Below are positions 24,339-36,252 of a stretch of 64,000 nt of DNA, piece after piece (positions within the stretch are counted from its first letter, which is position 1; each line of letters begins with the position of its first letter). The position numbers were made by a program, and so were the translations under genes. The DNA is from Nissolia schottii (lineage: Eukaryota > Streptophyta > Magnoliopsida > Fabales > Fabaceae). The stretch lies in NCBI GenBank assembly GCA_003254905.1, contig QANU01007041.1, positions 391,589-455,588 of the forward strand, read 5' to 3'. Under the pieces are notes generated by a model. The model worked only from the letters and a program-made list of their open reading frames with translations, ran no database searches and was not told the DNA's origin.

Positions 24339-24515
24339 AGAGAATGGATCTCGCTGTCACTATTTGGTGTGTGTTCAAAAAGGTAGGTAAATGCAGTATG
24401 CAGGGGAAGCAACAGTTGAATAGCAGGTTAACTGCCTTGTGAGAGCTGATAACAACACTCCTAACACATCAGAAAGAGAGAGAGGGAGATGAAGGTGGAA
24501 AGTAGGAAGAAGTTG

Positions 24516-24536
24516 AGGAAGAAGAAGAAGAAGAAG
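24516..24536 (-). repeat. AAG/CTT microsatellite in the remorin 5' leader
   Basis: A short GAA/AAG run that reads as CTT on the transcribed strand, about 180-200 bases upstream of the remorin ATG. Pyrimidine-rich tracts of this kind are common in plant leaders and promoters. Confidence 0.7.
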
Positions 24537-25647
24537 GGGTGTGCACAAGAATGAATGAATGAATGAAAGAGTGTTGTGATTATTGTTGTTTGTAGTTTTC
24601 AAGTATGGTTGCTGTGCAGTGCAGTACGGCTTAGAAGATGGATACTGTGTCTATGTATCTAAGTATGATCTCACCACGCCATCAGAGTACTCAGTGGTCC
24701 CCACTTTATGTTCAACGAAACATCTCCCTTCTCCTTTTTCCCACAAACGTTTCCTCTCATTTTAAATATCACCGATAAGTAATTACACGTCAAGCAAGTT
24801 GTGCAGAGTTTCGTCAAATCAATTTTTTGTATTATTAATCATTTTTTTTCCCTTTTCAGAAAAGTTCATACTTCTTCTTAACATATAACTATTTAAATGT
24901 ATCCCCAACAAAAATTAGTGTTATTTATACACTAATTTTAATTAATGTATAAATAATTTTTTTTTTTATCAAAATTGGGTAAAAGATAAAATGATATTGG
25001 AAGCAAGTAATTACTTATTGTATTGTAACTGATTTGATTTCAGTTTTCTACTAAAGATGGCAAAGGGCGGACAGGGAAAATGACCAAAGCCAGGCATCGA
25101 AATCGAAAGAGTGGGCATGATCAAAAGTTTGGATTTTCAATTTCCTCCTCGGCATTGTAACTGTTTATGCAAGTTTGTCACAATCAATCACAGAAAAAAA
25201 ACCTACTAACAAAAAGTAATCTAGCTGAATACAAAATTTTATTTAGCCAATCGGAGCACCGTCCTCTGCTGATTGTAGTATATCATCGGCCGATGATGGT
25301 CTGGCGTCAGGCGTTAGTGGTCCATTGCTGTCAACGGTGGTCTCTGGTTGACGATGGTCCTATGTCAGTTAGTGATAGCTGTGATGGTCACCAAACAGTT
25401 GTGAAGATGGTAAAAAATATAAAATTTAAAGATAGTTTAATCTTTTCACATTTTTAAACAATTCATTCACATGAAAATTTAAATTCTCAATTCTTTTCTA
25501 AACAATATTAACAAATTCTACAAACCAAATGTTCTCTTTTTTTTAACTAACTTTTAAAATTGAATTTGTAAGGGAATTTAACCAAAACAAAACTAAAAGG
25601 AAAATGGCAATATGCACATTGAAGGTTTGTTAATTTAGAATGGTAGG

Positions 25648-25672
<25 letters not shown>
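25648..25672. repeat. (AAT)8 microsatellite
   Basis: A perfect trinucleotide run in non-coding DNA, probably length-polymorphic. Confidence 0.9.
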
Positions 25673-25678
<6 letters not shown>

Positions 25679-28110
25679 CATATCCAAATCAGGTCGCATT
25701 ACATCAAATCGCCTTAGCCCTTTTTCTGTTGGAAAAATAAATAAATTATTTGCTAATAGTAATTAGTCGGTGTTCAAAGTTCAAACAGAACAAAACACGT
25801 GAAGCCAATCATGCATATGGTGTGCCCGTGTGGCTCACAGATTATTTCCCGATAATCTCGGCTGAAAATAGTAGCATTCATCATTAATAAAGTGATTAAT
25901 ACTTTATCAGTTTATTTTTAGACATCATTTTTTTTATTTTTTAAATATATTGTTAATTTATGTATTTAGATATAATTTAAAAATAATTATTAAAAGTGGA
26001 TAAAGAAATACATATACAACAAAAACACACCCAAAAAGAAAAAAGTGATTAACAATGAAAAGTGAAGACAAAATTGGNTCCACCAACGCAGACTCGTAAT
26101 TGTAATTTTAAATTTAAATTTGATTTGCGTGTGTGTGGGTGGGAGAATATGAATTAAATTAGAAAGTGTCAGAAATGAGAAGCCAAATGGGGTTGGGACT
26201 CAATATATATTTGTGTGGCGGGTTAGGAATTCCATAATGTGACTCCTCCTTCTTTCGTTGATTCACTCTGCTCTGCTGCCCCATTTGACCATCAGTCATC
26301 ACCTAATCATCCACTTTCATTTCATGGGACTAAAGCCACGCTACTTCTCTCCACTATCAACCGCGTGAACGGGGGATGGGTCGGGTAAAACTTTTCCTTA
26401 AATTGGTTTAATCTTTTTGGTCTAACAGGTCTTTTGAAAAAATTTGAGATAAAACTTGCTTAAAAAGTATTTCTATTCTTTAAAAGTATAAATCGTTTTT
26501 TTTTTGTTTGATAAAAAAAAAGTGAGAGTGAATGTTGTTGTTGGCCTATAAAAATTATGAGGTGCTTTTGGGAGTTTAAGTATAATTTTTAAAGTTGATT
26601 TGTACTTTATAAATATTAAAATAGTAATATATTTTTAAATTTTAATAATCATTATTATTTCATTTGATATTTATGTTTATTATTATAATTTTAGATATAA
26701 AAAACAAATTTAAAATATATTTACCAAACATTGCACTTATGACTTTTGCTTTTTAAGACCTAGTTTTTTGTTTTACCAAACAATACTGCTATAACTTTTT
26801 GAGAGTTTCTTTTGGATAATCAACTCTCAAAAAGTCACAACATTATCAAACCAAAGCTTAGTATATTTTTCATGCACATTATTAAAAATCAAATCCACAA
26901 CCAAAGATTAATCGCTGTCAATTACAAACACCTTCTAACCAACAACAAGAAACTAGGTCAAACCTAATTATGTTTTAAAATAACCACTGTTACACGGGAA
27001 ATATTGAAAATATCTCACATTGTTATTTCTGTTAAATTCATTAATTGTAATTAATATTTGGTATAAATATGTTTATGATCAAATTTATGAAATTTGGTTT
27101 TAATTTTTAACAATTAATTTTTGGTATACATAATTAAAAAAAATATATTTGATCTACTTTTTTATCCTAATTGTTAATCGGTTTATGATAATGGTTAACT
27201 TTGCTAGCAAAGTGTCATGCCACTAATATCATGTGACCATCTTTATCCCATGCGGCACTTCAATTTTTCAACCTGATCATTAGACACCTAAGACGATCAC
27301 CAGATAATTTATAATTATTTTTATGTTAATTCTTTCAAAGTTCATTGAAATAATGACAGACTATAGTAATTAATTCCACCCTTTTCCTCAAAAGAACTTA
27401 ATTATCATTATCCACGATCTAATCAAACTTAAAAAACACAAAGCCCTATGGGAAAAGTATGGAGGTCATATACTTTAGTGTTTGCTTTTCATTGAGATCT
27501 ATGGTCCTACAAATTCATTTTTATTATGCTATTCGATTTCTTTTATGTTCAATTGATTTTTATATTATTTTCACATTTTAGGAGCCCAAGAAACATTCTT
27601 TATTATTGTTAATTATATCAATTGATTAACCTAAAGATTGATGTTAGATTAATAATGGATTTCTGGCCACATAGAGGCCTACTCCTTCACTCACATGGGA
27701 TGTTCCCATTGTGAGGGGCTCAATTGTCATTTTGTTCTTTTTGGGCATGACGTGTATAATGTGGCATGCTCTCCTTGATTAGGGTTTTGACCAATTGGTC
27801 TTCTTTTTTCCTCCCTTGTGGTATATGTGATTTGAACGTATTGATTCGCCTACATGTTTGACCCCTCTTTCTCTTTCTGCATATATTAAGGCCGTGCTCT
27901 ATTTTTTTAGCATTTTTATGTTCAAACATATTAGGTAGTAAGTTGGAATTCAATGCAATGCAGGTTCGATATAGCTAGGCAGAACATACATATCTCTTTC
28001 AAATTTTTTTCCTTTAACTTTTATTTTTAAATAGAAAATTGTGTGAAGAACGTTAAGTTATTAAAAGAATTCTAAACAAATTTATTTTGTTTTTATTTTT
28101 TATTACGTAG

Positions 28111-28138
<28 letters not shown>
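28111..28138. repeat. (AT)14 microsatellite
   Basis: A perfect AT dinucleotide run in non-coding DNA. Confidence 0.95.
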
Positions 28139-28141
<3 letters not shown>

Positions 28142-31100
28142 TTGTCTATGTTCTTTTCTTTAAACATGTCTCTATTTTTAATATGTCTGTTTCTGTGGAA
28201 TAACAACCTAACACTACTTTACATTCATTTTTTTGTGGAATCAAAATGTAACTAACCGAAAGGTTAAATCGTGCAATGTTTTCGGAACAGTTGCATTTGT
28301 GGTTGGCATTGTAGCTATTGGCCAAGACAAAAGAACCACTAGGTAGGTTGCCACTACTCTACCCCATATACATCGTTGATTAATTTGCTAAAGTAAATAC
28401 TTATTTATAAATATAATTAGTCACTATAAATGTATCAATTAATTATCAACTAATACATTCGTTTATAGATAATAATGAACTTAATTATCCATCGTATTAC
28501 AGTAGTACGAAAATGCCTACGGGTAGGTTAGAATCGTGTCCTAGTACAAGCATTCAGCTTGGGGGTGTACTTTGGTTTGATGAGAATGGTAGGAACACAC
28601 CTCTTTATCTTATCGTGAAGCAATGAAAGAGTTGTCAGCAATATCATAAATAAAAAAACAAGGCAAGTCGTTTTCTCACATTAGATTCAGTCACATGGTC
28701 TGGGCATTGTGTTGATTGTGGTTGGTCTGCAAAACGTGCCCCAAAACTATTCCTTTAACTATTTAGTTTCTACATATCCGATACATCTCTTCTCTTTCGC
28801 ATTTTTTGCTTTGGAAATGATTTGATTTAAAATAATTTAAATTAAATTAATTTAAATTGTAAATTAATTATTATGTTTAAAATCAATTATTTAAGATGAT
28901 AATAAAATTTATTTAAAAATTAATTAACATGTTTAAAATTCACTAAAATAGGAATTAATTTCATTTTGTTTAATTAATTTATATTTTTATCCTTATTAAA
29001 ATAGGAATTGAAATTTTTTGAAAAGATGTATTTTTGGAAAAATCATTTTTGGAAAAAAAATTAGAACAAAATTATTTTTGGGAAAAAACTTTTGGTGATT
29101 TTCCTTTGAAAAAAAATTGTAATTTTTTTGAAAAATTCTTTCAAAAAAATTAAGAGTAAAATAATATTTTATAATAATAATTTTGATTTGACGAAGATGA
29201 TAAATCTAGTTAGTTAAATAGGGACAAAATAGTCTTTTATGTTAAAATAAATTCAATTCTAAACAAATTCTTACAAAAATGATATTATTTTTAATGTAAG
29301 CAAATTAATTTCCTTTTTTTAGATATTAAACATGAGAATTGATTTGCAAATCAAATCATATCCTATATTATTTGATTCCTAACCTAACCTTTATGTTGTA
29401 CTTCTACACTACTAGCTATGCTACCAGGGAAGCTATTAATTTCCGTATAATCCGAATTAGATTTTTCTTTTCATATTTTACATCATAACTGCATGGAAAT
29501 TAAACTTACACAAAATATAATGATAAATCTATACATTATTGGGTCTAAATTCCTTACCTTACATAAAATAAATAGTGTAGTTTTCCTTTAATAATGTATG
29601 AAGAAAGGGAAAATGTTATTTGTATGATTGAATTATTAGGTAAACATCCAAACAACTCACTTGCACATACAAAAAACAAGATTCATAATGTTTGTATTAT
29701 TTTTTTTCATAGTAAATTTTACATTTTTGTGAGAGTAAGTTATTGACTGGTCACTTAAATAAGGTGTACAAATAATGGATAATACTATGTTAATTTAAAA
29801 ATTGAAAACGCAGTCAATATTTTCTAAAATGGTGTAATACAAGCAATGATATATAAGATCAAAATTTATATTTATTTCCCCTCTTTATGGCCATTCGATC
29901 TTATCAAGCATTATTTGGTACAAATAATACAATCTAATTAAAGAAAATTACTCCATGCATGCCACCAGTGTACCCCTTCTACCGCACCTATACATATCTT
30001 CTGTAATTCTTGGAATCATATAGGGATAGGGTCTAATGGGCGTTGGGGCTTTCATAACCTTTATATACGTGTCTAGCTAGCTAGTACAGAATCTTTTTGT
30101 TCCTTTCCACTCTCTTAAAGATCACGGAATCCGAACTCTCTAATTTGGAACTTTGAATATTATGTGGAACTCCAAATTTATAGCATTTTCATTCTATATA
30201 GCCAAGAATTAATTGGAGTGTGATATTAAAGCACAATGCCGGGTATGAGAAGCACACATCAGTTGACAAATGACTGTTTTAACTCAATTAGAGGTCTCGA
30301 GTTCAAGTTCTAAGTATGTAATCGTATTAAACTTGAAGAGCTTTTGCCATGTCTAAAAAGAGAATTTTACCGACTTTGAACATGATTGTCTCTTGTAAGA
30401 AGAAATTTACACGACATAGATATTTCTTTTAATTAATGTGATATTAATTTTATATACTATACCATATTCGTGTTTTATTTTATAATTTATTAAACATGTC
30501 CGTATTTTGGTATCTATGTTGTACCCATATCAATAATCCGTGTGATTAGGATAGAAGAGAAATATTCAATTTGTTCTAAGTTGTGGCATATTGCTGTGAA
30601 AACTGACCCCACAAGGAATTAACGTGGGGACCTTGGTGTAGTGGGAATAAATTTCAGCACGGCAGAATACTAAGTTTGTTGGGACACTGCTTAAAAACAA
30701 GAGTTTTTGACTAGGGGAAAAAGGAGTTGTAGCTTTCAGATTTTGGGGCCCTTTTAATTTGATTGCTAATTCGTCTTTTTCTAATCTTTGAAAAATTAAG
30801 CTGTTTCGGTGAGGAAAGTTGCTTTCCTTATTATGCTTTCACTAATTCCCCTTTTGTGAAGCAATAAGGATTTTAGATTGGTTTGGCTTTGAAGTCAATG
30901 ATGGTTTACAAGCTTTTGCAAGCACTACCATAAGGCAAATCTAAACTCAATAAATTACGAAAATCTTAAAAATCGGAATCATCATCAGGTGACCTTAAAA
31001 GTGTGGCATTTGATTATAATGCTTCAAGGTATCCAAGCAAAGCATGTGTTCAAATGATGAAAATATCATTGCTTGCTTTAACCATTGGCGGTTCTAAGCT

Positions 31101-31913
31101 TCAATTGTAAATAAATCGAGAATTAGCTTTTAATCTAAACTAAATAAACTTATGATGTAGACTAAAATTTGTTTAACTTAGATCTAATAGAATATTATTG
31201 ATTTTTGATGTAATCACCCTACCTAATAATAAGATAAGGTTTGTTTTAAGTACTTAGATTCAAAGTGTATGGAAGAGCCTCCATTGTTTCCATTCTCAGT
31301 TTTGGTCTATTGTGGTTGACTTGAATGACCCAAGTTCACAAAAAAAAAAAAAAGGCCATGTACCCAAGAAAAGCAAAAGCACAGCTAACCACTGCTTTTT
31401 TAACAGCTTTCTATTCAATAACTTTCAATTCAAGGTGTCCAGCCCATAATTTCGACCGAAAATAAAAAAAAATGGCTCTACCCCATAACAAATTATCTGG
31501 CTATGCATGCCATTAATGTGTCGTGGTGACTAAAGTTGTGTTAGTTCTAATTTAGGAAGCACAGATATGTTGTGTCTACTCCACATGTTTGACAAATCAC
31601 AGATACTAATAACAAAGACGCTTTGTTTAACGCACGTCTTTCATATTATAAATTTTTTAAGTTGTTGTATCTCCGAGTCAATGTCACTGCTTCATAGTTT
31701 ATAACAAGAGTGACTTGCAGTTCATAAAATTAAAGGCACAGGAATTAACAGTTTTGCTTCGAATAATTTAAAATATGGATGAAAAAGAAAATAAAAAATA
31801 AAAAACTTGCAGGTCAAATTTAGTCGTCCATTTTGTTTTGCCCAATTAGCTATTTATCCAACACCTAATACACACTTGAGCAGAAAAAAGTAACTTAGAG
31901 AGGGAATTAACAT

Positions 31914-34900
31914 TTAAATGGGCTCAGGCGAAGAAGAGAATGGGCCGTGACCAAGACCAAATGCTTTGACATGGTCCTTAAGCGACCTCTTGTGCTTGAA
32001 ATCGGACCCACAAACACAGAGCCAGCGCTTGCCGCAGTTCTTCTCATGGGTTCGCCAGTCACCCTTAACCGCCAGGGGCTTCCCGCACTTGCGACACGTG
32101 TAGGGCTTGGGCCCATGCTTCCGCTTGTAGTGTGTCTGAAGTGTTCGGAAATCCTTGAGGGGCTTGGCCCTTGGGTGCTCTATGTTGTTCTTGCACCCTC
32201 TTGAGCAACAATAGCATGGAATGTCTAGCAAGGGTCTAGGGTGGGTTCTTTTCAGTGAGTCTGGTCCTCTGCGGTATTGTGAGCCATGTCCCCACATATG
32301 CATCTGTGTCACCAAATTGAACATAAACTCTATAGTAAAAATAATTAAGTTGTTACTTTGTGTGTGCTTGGTAGTAGCATTTTGATTTTGTACATAGCAA
32401 ACTCTGTGTTGGTCCAATATGTTTAGGAATGAATTGTTACCAATTAGGAACCGGATGAGGACTTTGCTGAAGATTGGAGGGGAACCAGGTTGCATGTGGT
32501 GGAGGGATTGGTAAATTAAATCTCTTCTTGAGGAAGATCACATTAATGAGGCTCTAAAGAAAATGATGATGGCAAAAAAGTTGAAGAAAAATAGACAATT
32601 TTACTATAATACCCCTTTTACACAAACTAATTATCAAAATACCCATGTTTCCAAACTTTTTACAAAATTACCATGGTTTTGGCTGACGTGGCATTCGCGG
32701 ACTGCGTGGCGTGCCACATCAGATTCGCCTATGCGGTTGGCTAAGTTAGTTCAAATTCGCCTATGAGGCTGGCGAATTCAGTACAAATTCGCATATGTGG
32801 TTGGCGAATTCAACATAAAATCGCCAACCGAGTTGGCGAATTCAACACGATATTTAGGGTTTTTGTTGGCTTTGTATAAAACCGTATGTAATGATATTTT
32901 AACTTATGTATTTTATATATGCAATTTTATATGAATGTGCAATGTTTATTATATAAGAATTTATTATCATAATTGTCAGATTATAATTGACAAAAGATAA
33001 TCATTTAAGATTATAAGTGACAAAAGACCACCATCTAAGATTACAAGTGACGAAAGATAACCAGTTAAGATTATAAGAATTTAGGGTTTCATTACGGTTA
33101 GGGTTGTGGGTATGGTCAAATTGTAATTTATATGGGTTCAAATTCGTCAAACCGGTTAGCAAATTCAATCGCCAAACCAATTGATTAGGGTTTAGGGAGT
33201 TTAATTCGTCAATGAGAAAATGAGAAGATTCTTGCGCTTTGGGGGCTCCTCAAATTCATCAAATCGGTTGGCGGATTCAATCGCTAAACTAGTTGATTAC
33301 GGCGATTAACATACCGTTTGCCTTATTCCTTCCCTTTTTAGTATAATACAAAAGGCCCCACTTCCTTTTTTTCATTTAGAAAGTTTTTAAATTAATAATT
33401 AAAAAAGCATTTAAAACAACTAGAGATTTGACAATTGACATAATAACTAGATTTAATTCTAAGGACTATGATTCTTATGGGGAATCTTTCAATTAACAAC
33501 TAATTGACTAATAATATTAAAATAAAAATGACACGTGGCAAAATATGCCAACACGGGTGGCGAATTTGTGTTGAATTTGCCAACTCAGTTGGCGATTTTA
33601 TGTTGAATTCGCCAACACTAATGGCGATTTGTTGTTGAATTCGCCATCTCCATAGGCAAATTTTTATTGAATTCGCCAACTGCATAGGAGAATTTGACAT
33701 GGCACACCACATAGTTTGCGAATGTCACGTCAACCAAAACCATGGTAGTTTTGTAAAATGTTTGCAAATAGAGGTATTTTAGTAATTAGTTTGTGTAACA
33801 GGGGTATTATAGTAAAATTGTCAGAAAAATAATCCAAAGCTAAGGAAAAAAAATGGCAGTCGATGAAGAATGAGTAAGGAAGCTTTATTAAATTTTCAGG
33901 AAAATGTTGCACCTCTCTCTCACCTTTTTTTTTACCTCTCTTCTTCATTCTCCTGTGACTACACCTCTCTTTTACTTGAAATTAGGTTAAGTGATACTAA
34001 TGAGCTTATCAAGTGTCAAAAGACACCCAAAAGTTGAGCTTGCGCTTCAAATAAGAGGAGAATCAATCCAAGAGAAGTTAAGACTTTGGCATTGAATAGG
34101 GTTCCGAGTGTTCCAATTTGTGATCGGGTGAACGAGAAAAAACTCAAGAGGGGTAAAGGTTGATTTATAGGGATTGAGTGGTCTTCGTTGTTTAGATATT
34201 GTCATTCTAGCGTTTTTTGGGTTGATCATTTTCGTTTATGCATCTATTGGCTTGGTTTTTCGCTTGGTTTTTGATATCCGGAGACTTCAACCTCCTTACT
34301 CATTTTCCTTTGAGAATTTGAGCATTTATTATATATAAAACCGGATGACCTAACGTAAGTGATTTAAATTTCAAATGTAGTTATCAAAGTGAAAATAAAA
34401 CTCAAGTACTTCCTCATTGGTGCAAGTTCGTCTTGTAACACCCCACTCTTTCCTTAGCAAAATCTCACTAGATAAATACATAGAGATTTCTGTGGTTGGT
34501 TGAACCATTGAAATTATGAACTCTTGGAATTAAAATTGTCTGTAGGAAAAATTCTAGTCATTTTCTTAAAATTCTACAGACACTAGAATGAACTCTTGTC
34601 GTCAGAGAGTAACCGCGCATCTAAAGCATCCGTAAAAGGTGCGGCTACAGACGAAAATTCATAAATACCTAAATGACCCTCGAATATTACTTAGGAAAAA
34701 TTAGAAGATCACAATGATGTGATCAGAATATTTTTAGAATAACCGTACGTGAAATACCAGGACCGAAAACGATGGAACCTAATCAAAATCGATCTACCGG
34801 AGCCCGTAATTCTTTGCCACAAAAAGTGGCCAAGACACAAAGAAGCCACACGACCAAGAATGGCCCAAGTGTGGTCAAAGTGAGTCAAAAGTGGTGAGTC

Positions 34901-36206
34901 ATGTAATGACTCATGGAAGTGACATGAAGGAAAAAGACAAAATAAGGGCATTTTGGAAATTTTGCCCCAAGAGAAAAATTGAAAAGGTAAATTTCGGCCC
35001 TAGGCCTATAAATACCCCCAAAATCTGAAAATTTAGGGAAAATTTAGAAAACCTTGACCAAACTCTGTCTGTCTAAATATTCAGCTGTTATACTATCCAA
35101 ACCCTAGCCCAGATTTCCTTTATAAAGTTTCCTAAACCCTAACCCACAAATTCTCCTAGCATCTTGGAAGAATCACTCATACAACTATTCTAAGATTAAG
35201 AGTTTGTTGACAATCAAGCGAGGAAGCTTTCTGCACAAAATTATCTGAATAAGTAGCAGCAAGTGCATAAACGTGGGTAACCGACTTATCCACTGTCTAT
35301 GTGGTTTCATGATTAGATATATATGCGGTTAGAATGTCTCCTATGTGATTTTGATGTATATATATGTTGTTGATGATTGTCTGGATTTGTTGGTGTTGTC
35401 TGTGATTCAGTCACAATTTAGGAACGCCTAATACAGAAATAGGCATATGACACGATTTTGAAGGGAACTGTATGCTGAGATTTTTATCATGAAAAATTAA
35501 TGTTATTTTTGGATTCTAAACGAAAAATTGAGTGGGGATGTCAAGTTTTATGATTTTTGGAGTCCCCGATGAATTTCTCAGCAAACAGGCAGAAAACGAG
35601 ATTTTTATGAAAAAGGGCAAAACGAGAATTTTACGTCTTGGGACTGAAAAACTTGGTTTGTTTTAAAAAAAATATGGGTTTAGAACTATCAAAAACCTTA
35701 AGGTCAATTCTTGAGTCCCTCGAGTTTTTGAGAACAAAAATTCCAAAGAAAACAGAGCGTTTACGGGGCGAAATGGTAATTTTGGAAAGAGGGGCAAAAC
35801 TGGAATTTTGTGCAGTGGGGGTTCAGAATATGAGTTTTTAGACTTGAAACATGATCTTAGGACTATCAAGAACCTTGGGGCAAGGTCTTGGACCTTTCCG
35901 ATTTATGATCGCTAATTTCTGACGGAAACCAGATGTCTGTTTTGCTAATTGCTAGGTTTACATTTGTAATAACGAAGACATGAGATTATGTTCCTTATAT
36001 GTGAAGTTAGTGATATTATATGATTGATATTAGGAGCTATATGAAGGTAGTGAGGTGATACAATTGATGTTATGTATTATGTGAAGTTATATGTTATACG
36101 ATGTGATAAATGATGGAAATGATGATATGAGCTATTGAGTTGAAAGTTGCCATGTGTATGAATGTTTGAGATGATGAATTGTGCCTATTATATATGAACT
36201 GTGCCT

Positions 36207-36252
<46 letters not shown>

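Larger units (their letters stand above)
24605..31913. other. 7.3-kb AT-rich stretch with no recognisable gene
   Basis: I read both strands and found no exon with family similarity, no tRNA and no clear transposon ends. It holds an (AAT)8 microsatellite at 25648-25672, an (AT)14 microsatellite at 28111-28138, one ambiguous base at 26078 and homopolymer A/T tracts. The right-hand end must include the 3' UTR of the minus-strand WIP gene. A promoter-like TTTATATA near 30060 has no downstream reading frame. Confidence 0.5.
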
